Assembly (NCBI GenBank): GCA_023388935.1
Contig: JAEWFG010000132.1
Coordinates: 1 to 8,485, forward strand
Reading direction: 5' to 3'
Source of the DNA: Pseudomonadota bacterium
GTDB taxonomy: Bacteria > Pseudomonadota > Alphaproteobacteria > Rhizobiales > Xanthobacteraceae
DNA: 8,485 nt
The notes beneath the pieces were generated by a model. That model worked only from the letters and a program-made list of their open reading frames with translations. It searched no databases and was not told where the DNA came from. This document shows, one piece after another, positions 1 to 6,491 of the stretch; positions within the stretch are counted from its first letter, which is position 1, and every line of letters starts with the position of its first letter. A program made the translations under genes and the position numbers.

Positions 1-147
1 CCTTCTCCCCTTGTGGGAGAAGGTGGCGCGAAGCGCCGGATGAGGGGTTTGTCTCCGCAAGGCGACTTCTATCGAGTCTGCGGAAAGAGACCCCTCACCC
101 GTCTCGCCGCTTCGCGGCGAGCCACCCTCTCCCACAAGGGGAGAGGG
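1..147. repeat. 147-bp GC-rich fold-back intergenic repeat (REP/BIME-like)
   Basis: The two ends are imperfect inverted copies. The left arm (1-47) and the reverse complement of the right arm (91-147) share the same order of blocks. Each arm also folds on itself: 1-9 pairs with 15-23 and 25-29 with 33-37 on the left, while 103-110 pairs with 114-121 and 125-133 with 139-147 on the right. An inner pair (54-59 with 79-84) continues the fold, leaving an apical loop of about 19 bases at 60-78. The outermost bases (1 and 147) pair, but whether the element extends left of the window cannot be seen. Such elements are common between genes in Bradyrhizobium-type genomes (general knowledge; not searched here). 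It begins 8 bases beyond the quiC-like stop codon. It probably stabilises the 3' end of the transcript or helps end it, but no U-tract follows any stem, so it is not called as an intrinsic terminator. It contains no transposase gene. Confidence 0.85.
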
Positions 148-154
148 TAAAAAG

Positions 155-2026
155 CTACACCCGCGGCATGCTCGCGGGCCTCACCTCACGGGCCTGCGCG
201 GCAAGCCTGATCCCGGCATTGGCTGCGCCAAAGCCCTGATAGTTCCGTCGCTCCACGATCTCGAAGAAGAAGCGCTCATCGAAGATGTGAGTGTAGACCT
301 GGAAGAACTCGCCGTCGCCTTCGCGGTCATAGAGGATGTGGTTGGCGCGAAGTTGCGCCATCAGTTCCGGCGCAAGGTCGTACTTGGCTTCGATGTCGTC
401 GTAGTAATTGTCCGGGATATCGAGGAAATCGGCTCCGCGCTTGCGCATTGCGGCGACCGTCGCAAAGATATCCCGGCAGGCGAACGCGACGTGCTGCACG
501 CCTGAGCCGAAGAACTCCGAGATGAAACGCGCCGGCAGCGTGCGGTTGGCCGACGAGCCGTTGAGCACGAAGCGCAGGCTCTGGTCGGCGTTGATGATGG
601 CCTGGCTCTGCACGAGGCCTCTGGGATCGGCGATCTCCATCTGCGGCAGCCGCTTGAGGTCGAGGATGCCGGTGTAGAACAACAGCCAGGACAGCATCTC
701 GTCGTAAGGCATCGACTGCGCGATGTGATCGACGGCGAGCAGCGCGTCTGCGCCCGTCTCGCTCGGAACCGGTTCGAAATCGGTGTCCCAGTTCTTGCCG
801 GCCTGGTCGAGGAAATAGAGGAGGCTGCCGCCGACGCCGTGGATGGCCGGGATCTCCAGTTCGCCCGGTCCGACCGGCTGGTAGAAGGTGCGCGCCTTCA
901 GCGTCTCGGCGCGCTGCATGGCGAGGCCGGCATTGTCGACGTCGAGCGCAATCGCGCACACGCCGGGGCCATGCGTCACGTAGTGGGAATGGGCAAAGCC
1001 GTCGGTCTCGCAATTGATGACGAGCTCGACCTTGCCTTGCGACCAGCGCTCAACCGCCTTGCTGCGGTGCTTGCCGGTCCGGCGGAAGCCGAGCTGCGCG
1101 AACAGGCGGGCGAGTTCGCCGGCCTTGGTCTCGTTGACGGCAAACTCGATGAACCCCGTGCCGCGGCCTTTAGCTTTCGGCGCCAGCGGCTCGCTGATGA
1201 GCTTTGGCCAATCCGGTGCAAGCTGGTCCTCGAGCAGGATCAGCGAGCGCAGGCCGTCGACGGCGGTCTGGGCGGCCGAGCCGGCGCGGAACTGGTCGTT
1301 GAAGATCTCCAGCGACAGCGGCCCGGCATAGCCGGTGGCTGCGATCGCCGCCATGAACTCGCCGATCGGCAGATCACCCTGGCCGGGGAAGGAGCGGAAG
1401 TGCCGGCTCCACGACAAGATGTCGAGCTCGAGCTTCGGCGCGTCGGCGAGTTGCACCAGGAAGATCTTGTCACCGGGAATCGACGCCATCGCGCGGGTCG
1501 GAAAGCCTGGCGCCAGGGCGTGAAAGCTGTCGAGGATGACGCCGATGGCCGGGTGATCGGCGCGCCGCACGATCTCCCAGGCATCGCGGTAGTCGTTGAC
1601 ATGGCGTCCCCAGGCCAGCGCTTCGTAACCGACGCGCAGGCCGCGCTTGGCGGCGCGTTCTCCGAGCTCACGAAAATCGTCCGCGGCGCGGTCGATACCG
1701 CCGAGCGAGCTAGGGGAGACGTTCGAGCAGATCAGCAGCAGGTCGGTCCCGAGCTCCTGCATCAGATCGAACTTCCGCTCGGCGCGCGCAAAGTTGCGGG
1801 CCCGCTGCGGTTCCGGCATGCCCTCGAAATCGCGGAACGGCTGGAATGCGCAGATTGCGAGGTTGAGGTCCTTGCAGAGCTGCGCCACCTCGCGCGGACT
1901 GGCGCCGAACGACAACAGGTCGTTCTCGAAAATCTCGACGGCGTCGAAGCCGGCCGATGCGATAGCGCGGAGCTTCTCGTCGAGTGCGCCGGAGAGGGAG
2001 ACCGTTGCGATCGAACGCTTGTTCAT
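155..2026 (-). CDS. quiC: 3-dehydroshikimate dehydratase fused to a 4-hydroxyphenylpyruvate dioxygenase-like domain (QuiC1 type)
   Basis: This 623-residue protein is predicted to convert 3-dehydroshikimate to protocatechuate in the cytoplasm, the committed step of quinate/shikimate catabolism. Residues 1-270 form a sugar-phosphate isomerase-like TIM barrel. Candidate metal ligands are E135 (GYEALAWG), D166 (ILDSFHA), Q192 (VQLADAP) and E240 (LSLEIFND), with H169 as a likely catalytic histidine. As I recall it, this matches the E/D/Q/E set of Pseudomonas putida QuiC1, shifted by one residue. Residues 290-600 carry two vicinal-oxygen-chelate units like HPPD. The iron triad appears intact as H434 (VDHIAQ), H512 (VQHVAFACRDI) and E589 (FFEIVERRN), followed by GFG at 598-600. 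Start choice: the reading frame stays open for 245 more codons upstream, but that stretch is the antisense-phase shadow of the preceding oxidoreductase gene. The ATG at 2026 begins the family N-terminus (MNKRSIATVSLSG), has GGAG 8 bases upstream, and overlaps the previous stop as ATGA. Identity is confident; any dioxygenase activity of the second half is unproven. Confidence 0.93.
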   Translation of the reverse strand: MNKRSIATVSLSGALDEKLRAIASAGFDAVEIFENDLLSFGASPREVAQLCKDLNLAICAFQPFRDFEGMPEPQRARNFARAERKFDLMQELGTDLLLICSNVSPSSLGGIDRAADDFRELGERAAKRGLRVGYEALAWGRHVNDYRDAWEIVRRADHPAIGVILDSFHALAPGFPTRAMASIPGDKIFLVQLADAPKLELDILSWSRHFRSFPGQGDLPIGEFMAAIAATGYAGPLSLEIFNDQFRAGSAAQTAVDGLRSLILLEDQLAPDWPKLISEPLAPKAKGRGTGFIEFAVNETKAGELARLFAQLGFRRTGKHRSKAVERWSQGKVELVINCETDGFAHSHYVTHGPGVCAIALDVDNAGLAMQRAETLKARTFYQPVGPGELEIPAIHGVGGSLLYFLDQAGKNWDTDFEPVPSETGADALLAVDHIAQSMPYDEMLSWLLFYTGILDLKRLPQMEIADPRGLVQSQAIINADQSLRFVLNGSSANRTLPARFISEFFGSGVQHVAFACRDIFATVAAMRKRGADFLDIPDNYYDDIEAKYDLAPELMAQLRANHILYDREGDGEFFQVYTHIFDERFFFEIVERRNYQGFGAANAGIRLAAQAREVRPASMPRV

Positions 2027-3081
2027 GCTGCCTGCTCCATGATTCGGCCCGGCGATACGGTGCGGCCCGTGCGTGCGGCCTCGCTCACGGCCTCGATGAC
2101 CGCGAGCGTACCCATCGCATCCTCGACTGAGATCAGCGGCTGCTCGTGGCCCGCAATCAGGCTCAGGAAATGCCGGAGCTGCTCGACGAGCGGATCGAAT
2201 TGGGCAAGTTCGACGGATGCGCACGCCAGCGGCGCATGCCAGCCTGGATTCTGCGGATAGGACCACAGCTCCATATTCGGCACTGAGAGGGATGCGCTGC
2301 TGCCGGCGAGGATGTAGCAAGGTTGGTCCTGCTTCGGATACGCCGCGTTCTCGCCCGAGGTCAGCTCCCAGCTCCACGGTGACGGCGTCGCATCGGAGAC
2401 AACCATCGTCCCCAGCGCGCCGTTTGCGAAGCGCAGCAGCAGCGCCGCGGTGTCCTCGACGGGAAAGCCGCGGACCATGCTCGCGGTCAGTGCCTGCACC
2501 TCGGTGATCTCGCCGCAGATGAAGCGGAGACTGTCGATGTCGTGGATGAGATTGATGAGCAGCGGCCCGCCGCCTGGCTCGCGCCGCCAGGCGACCTCGA
2601 AATAATCGTCGGGCTTCTTCAGGAGCCACAGTCCGGTGACGGCGGTAAGCCGGCCGAGCGTTCCGGCCGCGACCGCCTCGCGCGCGGCCTTGACGTTCGG
2701 ATTGTGCCGGCGGTGATGACCGACCAGCATCGGCACTCCGGTCCGTTTGACCGCGGCACAAAGGCGCTGCGCGGTGGAGACCGAGTCCGTCACCGGCTTT
2801 TCGATCAGCGCGGGCACGCCAGCCTCCGTGCAGTCAAGCGCCATCTGAAGATGAAGCGCGTTGGGCGAGGCTATGATCAGCCCATCCGGCTTTTCCTGCT
2901 CCAGCAGCGTCCGATGGTCCGCGTGCCACGGCGCATTGCGCGCCAGCGCATAGTCCTTCGCTGCAGACGAGGGGTCGGCGATGCCGGCAAGCACGCAGTT
3001 CGGCGATGCCTCGATCAATTCGACATGGCGGCGGCCGATTTGGCCGGCGCCGGCAACGCCTATGCGCATTTGCGCGCTCAT
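2023..3081 (-). CDS. Gfo/Idh/MocA family NAD(P)-dependent oxidoreductase, substrate unknown
   Basis: This 352-residue protein is a cytoplasmic dehydrogenase of the Gfo/Idh/MocA family, which usually oxidises or reduces a sugar, polyol or cyclitol carbon. An N-terminal Rossmann fold shows GAGQIG at 11-16, where the cofactor binds. EKP at 94-96 carries the expected catalytic or structural lysine K95. The C-terminal domain has the GGG...HDID segment (170-183) with H180. The position four before that histidine, an Asp in inositol dehydrogenase-type enzymes, is Ile176 here, so the active site belongs to a divergent subfamily. Length is normal and I see no frameshift. The start ATG at 3081 overlaps the LivF stop as ATGA and has GGAGGAG (3090-3096) 8 bases upstream. 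Its own stop overlaps the start of the quiC-like gene in the same way. It may therefore handle a hydroaromatic or cyclitol compound that feeds the same route, but the sequence does not show which. Confidence 0.9.
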   Translation of the reverse strand: MSAQMRIGVAGAGQIGRRHVELIEASPNCVLAGIADPSSAAKDYALARNAPWHADHRTLLEQEKPDGLIIASPNALHLQMALDCTEAGVPALIEKPVTDSVSTAQRLCAAVKRTGVPMLVGHHRRHNPNVKAAREAVAAGTLGRLTAVTGLWLLKKPDDYFEVAWRREPGGGPLLINLIHDIDSLRFICGEITEVQALTASMVRGFPVEDTAALLLRFANGALGTMVVSDATPSPWSWELTSGENAAYPKQDQPCYILAGSSASLSVPNMELWSYPQNPGWHAPLACASVELAQFDPLVEQLRHFLSLIAGHEQPLISVEDAMGTLAVIEAVSEAARTGRTVSPGRIMEQAA

Positions 3082-3815
3082 GCCGCGCTCTCCTCCATGG
3101 CGCCTCCAAGGAAGAGCTGGCCGATGCGGGGATCGCCGAGGATGCGCTTCGCATCGTCGACCATTCGGGTCTGGCCGAGCTCGAGCACGATGCCGAAGTC
3201 CGAGATCTCCAGCGCCGAGCGCGCGTTCTGCTCGATCATCAGAATGGTGACGCCGCGGTCGCGCAAGCCTCTGAGGATGTCAAAAGTCTGCTGCACCATC
3301 AGCGGCGACAGGCCGATCGAGGGTTCGTCGATCAGTACCAGTTTCGGTTCGAGCAGCAGCGAGCGGGCAATTTCGAGTTGCTTCTGCTCGCCGCCCGAGA
3401 GCGTCGAGGCCTGTTGCGCCGACTTGCGGCGCAGCGCGGGGAACAGGTCGAGCGCGGCTTCGATCCGCTTGGGCAGGTCGAGGCCCTTCCCGGCGGCGAC
3501 GCCTCCGAGCTCGATGTTGTGGCGCACCGACAGCTCGGGAAAGATGTTGCGGCCCTGCGGCACGTAGCAGATGCCGGCATTGAGCAGGGCGCGCTGGCTC
3601 AAATGGGTGACGTCGCTGCCCGCAAAACTGATCTTGCCTTCGCGCAGCTTCAAGAGGCCGAAGATCGCTTTGAACACGGTGGATTTGCCGGCGCCGTTCG
3701 GGCCGATGATCGTGGTGATCGTGGCCTGCGGCACCGCGAATGTGGTGCCGTTCAAAATCGTCATCTTGCCGTAGCCGCCGACGAGATTGTGAACCGAGAG
3801 GATCGGGTCACTCAT
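3078..3815 (-). CDS. livF: ABC transporter ATP-binding protein, LivF type
   Basis: This 245-residue protein is one of two ATPases that drive a branched-chain-amino-acid-type (HAAT) importer at the cytoplasmic face of the inner membrane. Visible motifs are Walker A GPNGAGKST (38-46), Q-loop glutamine Q87 (CYVPQGRNIF), signature LSGGEQK (139-145) and Walker B LVLIDEP (159-165). The switch region reads IEQN (194-197), as in LivF proteins, in place of the histidine found in LivG. The run PQGRNIFPELSV is characteristic of LivF. The gene starts 12 bases after the LivG stop, with AGGGA (3825-3829) overlapping that stop codon as ribosome binding site. It ends with an ATGA overlap to the oxidoreductase gene. 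The symbol denotes the subunit type; the substrate is probably not leucine given the catabolic neighbours. Confidence 0.94.
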   Translation of the reverse strand: MSDPILSVHNLVGGYGKMTILNGTTFAVPQATITTIIGPNGAGKSTVFKAIFGLLKLREGKISFAGSDVTHLSQRALLNAGICYVPQGRNIFPELSVRHNIELGGVAAGKGLDLPKRIEAALDLFPALRRKSAQQASTLSGGEQKQLEIARSLLLEPKLVLIDEPSIGLSPLMVQQTFDILRGLRDRGVTILMIEQNARSALEISDFGIVLELGQTRMVDDAKRILGDPRIGQLFLGGAMEESAA

Positions 3816-3827
3816 GGCGCGCGCTCC

Positions 3828-4571
3828 CTAGTGTCCCAAATAAGCTTCGATCACGGCGGGATTTTTCCGCACTTCGTCCGGTCGTCCCATCGCCAGCACC
3901 TTGCCTTCCGCCATCACCATGACGCGCGAGCACAGCGACATCACGAATTCCATGTTGTGCTCGATCACGACGAAGGTGGCGTTCTTCTCGCGGTTGATCG
4001 CGACCAGCCGCTCCTTCAAATCTGCCAGCATCAACGGGTTGACGCCGCCGGCGGGCTCGTCGAGCAGCACCAGGCGCGGGCCGCCCATGAAGGCCATGGC
4101 GGCGTCGAGCAGCTTCTGCTGGCCATAGGAGAGTCCGCCGGCGGGCTCGGCGGCGAGATGATCGAGCTTGAAGAAGCCGATCATCTGGTTGGCGGCCTCA
4201 GTCAGTCCGGCATCGGAGCGGCCGACCAGGCGCGAAGCCATGCTCCCCTGGTGCTCCTGGCCTGCGAGGATCAGGTTCTCACGCACCGAAAGCTTTGGAA
4301 ACACCTGCAGGAGTTGGAAGGTGCGGCTCACGCCCAACTTGTTCAGTTCGGCGGGCCGCAGGCCCGTGACCACCTTGCCGTCGAGCTTGACCTCGCCACC
4401 GCTCGGGGTGAGCTGGCCGAGGATGCAGTTGAACAGGGTCGACTTGCCGCAGCCGTTTGGGCCGATCAGCCCCAGGATTTCACCCTCGCGCACGTCGAAA
4501 GAGACGCCGTCGACAGCGCTGATGCCGCCAAAATTCTTCTTCATATTGGTGACTTCCAGCACTGCGCTCAT
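3828..4571 (-). CDS. livG: ABC transporter ATP-binding protein, LivG type
   Basis: This 247-residue protein is the second ATPase of the importer. Motifs are Walker A GPNGCGKST (37-45), Q-loop Q86 (VSRTFQLLQVF), signature LSYGQQK (147-153), Walker B LVLLDEP (167-173) and switch histidine H205 (VVIEHNMEFV). The phrases RTFQ and AGGVNPLM are typical of LivG. The reading frame is open upstream to 5456, but that part is the out-of-frame shadow of LivM. The ATG at 4571 gives the normal LivG length, overlaps the LivM stop as ATGA, and has GGAG (4580-4583) 8 bases upstream. It probably pairs with the LivF-type protein as a heterodimer, as in known LivFG systems. The stop codon is TAG at 3830-3828. 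Confidence 0.94.
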   Translation of the reverse strand: MSAVLEVTNMKKNFGGISAVDGVSFDVREGEILGLIGPNGCGKSTLFNCILGQLTPSGGEVKLDGKVVTGLRPAELNKLGVSRTFQLLQVFPKLSVRENLILAGQEHQGSMASRLVGRSDAGLTEAANQMIGFFKLDHLAAEPAGGLSYGQQKLLDAAMAFMGGPRLVLLDEPAGGVNPLMLADLKERLVAINREKNATFVVIEHNMEFVMSLCSRVMVMAEGKVLAMGRPDEVRKNPAVIEAYLGH

Positions 4572-5566
4572 TGCACCGTCTCCAGGCGCGATTTCGCGAT
4601 GGCGCGCAGCGCGGAGGCCGTCTTGGTCCGGCGCGCGGCCAGATAGCGATCGAGGATTCCCAGGATGCCGGTGGGCGACCAGATCAGCAGCAGCATCACC
4701 GCGACCGCGTAGAGCATCAGGTAATAACCCTCGGTGAAGCGCAGCCATTCGGGCAGCAGCACCGCGATCATCGCCCCCAGGAAGGGGCCGAAATAGAAGC
4801 CGGCACCGCCGACAATCACCATCATCAGGAGGTCGAGCGAGAGCGACAGGTTGAACGGCACGGGATCGATGTATTGCGTCAGCGGCGCATAGAGCGCACC
4901 TGCGACGCCGCCGAGCGCCGAGCCGATCGCGAAGGCCATCAGCGTGTAGCGGCGGGTGTCGATGCCGAGCGATTGCGCACGCAAGGGATTTTCGCGCAGC
5001 GCCATGAAGGCGCGGCCCCAGGGCGAGCGGATCAGCCACCAGACCGCCAGCGAGACGATCGCGAGCGAGCCGAGGCAGACATAGTAGAAGGGCAGTGGCT
5101 TGTTGGTCGCGAACCCAAAGATGTGCGGGCGCGGAATGTTGGAGATGCCGTAGATGCCGCCGGTGAGCCAGCTCTCGTTGCGGAACACGAGGAAGGCGAG
5201 GGTCGAGAAAGCGAGCGTGACGAAGGCGAGGTAGTGGTGCTGCACGCGCAGCGCGGGGTAGCCGAGCACCCAGCCGACCGCGAAAGCGAGCACGATCGCC
5301 ACCACGATGGCGGTCGGCAGCGGCCAGCCGTGGGTCGTCATGATCGCAGAAGCATAGGCGCCGATGCCGACGAAGGCGCCCTGCGCCAGCGACACCTGGC
5401 CGGCATAGCCAAGCGTGAGGTTCAGTCCCATCGCGGCGATGGTCATCACCGCCCACTGGCTCAGGATGAACAGGCCGTAGCGATTGAAGTTCATGGGCAC
5501 GACGATCAGCGCCGCGATGACGGCAAGGCCGAGCGCGATCTTCAACGGTTTGCCAAAGCCGCTCAT
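4568..5566 (-). CDS. livM: ABC transporter permease, LivM type
   Basis: This 332-residue multi-pass inner-membrane protein is one of two permease subunits forming the importer channel. After a short cytoplasmic N-terminus come repeated hydrophobic segments. The LivM hallmarks are visible: GLNLTLGYAGQVSLAQGAF near the N-terminus and, further on, the cytoplasmic coupling loop GRAFMALRENPLRAQSLGID followed by RRYTLMAFAIGSALGGVAGA. The C-terminus is basic and hydrophilic. The ATG at 5566 is chosen over the longer open frame (to 6469) because the longer version only adds the out-of-frame shadow of livH. It also overlaps the livH stop as ATGA and has GAGGAG (5575-5580) 8 bases upstream, inside the last livH codons. 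Substrate cannot be read from the permease sequence. Confidence 0.93.
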   Translation of the reverse strand: MSGFGKPLKIALGLAVIAALIVVPMNFNRYGLFILSQWAVMTIAAMGLNLTLGYAGQVSLAQGAFVGIGAYASAIMTTHGWPLPTAIVVAIVLAFAVGWVLGYPALRVQHHYLAFVTLAFSTLAFLVFRNESWLTGGIYGISNIPRPHIFGFATNKPLPFYYVCLGSLAIVSLAVWWLIRSPWGRAFMALRENPLRAQSLGIDTRRYTLMAFAIGSALGGVAGALYAPLTQYIDPVPFNLSLSLDLLMMVIVGGAGFYFGPFLGAMIAVLLPEWLRFTEGYYLMLYAVAVMLLLIWSPTGILGILDRYLAARRTKTASALRAIAKSRLETVQ

Positions 5567-6438
5567 ACCGTGCGCTCCTCGGCGCGGCCGAGCAGGCCTT
5601 GCGGCCGGAACAGGATCACGACGATCAGGAAAATCATCGGCACGGCGGCGCGGTACTGCGTCGAGACATAGGCGGCCGAGAGATTGTCGAGCACGCCGAT
5701 CAAGAGGCCGCCGGCGATCGCGCCGCGCACCTGGTTGAAGCCGCCAACGATCGCCGCGATGAAGGCCGCCTGGCCAAGCACCTCGCCGGAAGAGAATTTC
5801 GCGAGGTAGATCGGCGTGATCAGCAGCGAGGCCAGCGCGACCAGGACGGCGTTGATCAGGAAGGTCAGCAGGATCATGCGCTCGACGGGAACGCCGATGA
5901 TGCGCGCCACCGTGGGGTTTTGGGCCGCCGCCTGCATCTGGTGGCCGAGCGAGGTGCGGTTGAGAAGCGTGGTCAGGGCGACCACGGCCAGGATGGCGAC
6001 GACGAGCACGCCGATGCTTTGCAGCGAGACGGCATGGCCGAGGATGGAGATGTCGCCGGTCGGCACGATCGATGGAAAGGGCGAGGCCTCTGCGCTGTAG
6101 AACTGCTTCACGGCCTCCTTGAGGCCGATCGTCAGCGCCATGGTGGCGATCGCCAGCGGCAGCACGCCATGGCGCATCATCGGGTCGACCAGCAGCATCT
6201 TGAAGCCGAGGCCCAGAAGGATCATCGACAACAGGAAGCCGATGATGATCGCGAGCCAGAATGGCGCACCGGCATGCATCGCCCCGAGCATCAGGAACGC
6301 CGGCAGCATCACGAACTCGCCCTGCGCGAAGTTGATGGTCTGCGAGGTCTGCCAAAGCAGCGTGAACCCGACCGCGACCAGCGCGTAGATCGCGCCAGTG
6401 GCAAGTCCCGCGACCAGAAGATCGAACAGATTGGACAT
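5563..6438 (-). CDS. livH: ABC transporter permease, LivH type
   Basis: This 291-residue multi-pass inner-membrane protein is the partner of the LivM-type permease. LivH features are the start SNLFDLLVAGLATGAIYALV, the conserved TINFAQGEFVML segment, and the coupling loop GHQMQAAAQNPTVARIIGV. The C-terminus ends with FRPQGLLGR, typical of the family. A longer frame starts at 6495, but its extra 19 residues read PLPACGERERREG, which is translation of the intergenic palindrome rather than protein. The ATG at 6438 gives normal family length, and a purine-rich stretch lies just upstream. The gene is 53 bases from the binding-protein gene and overlaps livM by ATGA. Confidence 0.93.
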   Translation of the reverse strand: MSNLFDLLVAGLATGAIYALVAVGFTLLWQTSQTINFAQGEFVMLPAFLMLGAMHAGAPFWLAIIIGFLLSMILLGLGFKMLLVDPMMRHGVLPLAIATMALTIGLKEAVKQFYSAEASPFPSIVPTGDISILGHAVSLQSIGVLVVAILAVVALTTLLNRTSLGHQMQAAAQNPTVARIIGVPVERMILLTFLINAVLVALASLLITPIYLAKFSSGEVLGQAAFIAAIVGGFNQVRGAIAGGLLIGVLDNLSAAYVSTQYRAAVPMIFLIVVILFRPQGLLGRAEERTV

Positions 6439-6441
6439 TTT

Positions 6442-6455
6442 CCCCTCTCTCCTCT
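6442..6455 (-). promoter_or_regulatory. Purine-rich ribosome binding region of the livH-type gene
   Basis: On the minus strand this stretch is almost all A and G. It contains GGAG about 10 bases and AGGGG 3 bases before the ATG at 6438. It supports that start over the upstream in-frame ATG at 6495. It lies directly downstream of the palindrome at 6457-6480, so a hairpin there would end almost at the ribosome site. Confidence 0.6.
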
Positions 6456-6456
6456 C

Positions 6457-6480
6457 CCTCTCCCCGCAAGCGGGGAGAGG
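6457..6480. repeat. 24-bp perfect palindrome between binding-protein and permease genes
   Basis: Two 11-base arms (6457-6467 and 6470-6480), built from CCTCTCCCCGC and its complement, flank a central AA. The element sits 11 bases beyond the binding-protein stop codon and 18 bases before the livH start. It resembles the outer stems of the repeat at 1-147 (both contain CCTCTCCC and GGGAGAGG) and may be a short member of the same family. A hairpin here could protect the upstream binding-protein message from 3' decay or reduce read-through, which would favour more binding protein than permease. No U-tract follows in the direction of transcription, so a full terminator is unlikely. Confidence 0.85.
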
Positions 6481-6491
6481 CGAAGAGTCCG

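Noticed and set aside
125..147. Intrinsic terminator for the operon
   Set aside because: The stem is strong, but on the minus strand it is followed by TGGCTCG rather than a U-tract. It is better described as part of the repeat.
1..147. CRISPR array or insertion-sequence end
   Set aside because: There are no evenly spaced direct repeats, no cas genes and no transposase frame. The structure is a single fold-back.
725..2260. 511-codon plus-strand open frame opposite the dehydratase and oxidoreductase genes
   Set aside because: It is antisense to well-supported genes, shows no recognisable domain, and long antisense frames are expected in GC-rich coding DNA.
2027..2761. 245-residue N-terminal extension of the dehydratase frame
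   Set aside because: It overlaps the oxidoreductase gene out of frame, is low-complexity Arg/Ala-rich, and the family start with a ribosome site is at 2026.
3006..4646. 546-codon plus-strand open frame opposite both ATPase genes
   Set aside because: Its composition (many Gln, His, Glu, Arg, Ala) is typical of the reverse frame of GC-rich genes. The minus strand carries complete Walker and signature motifs.
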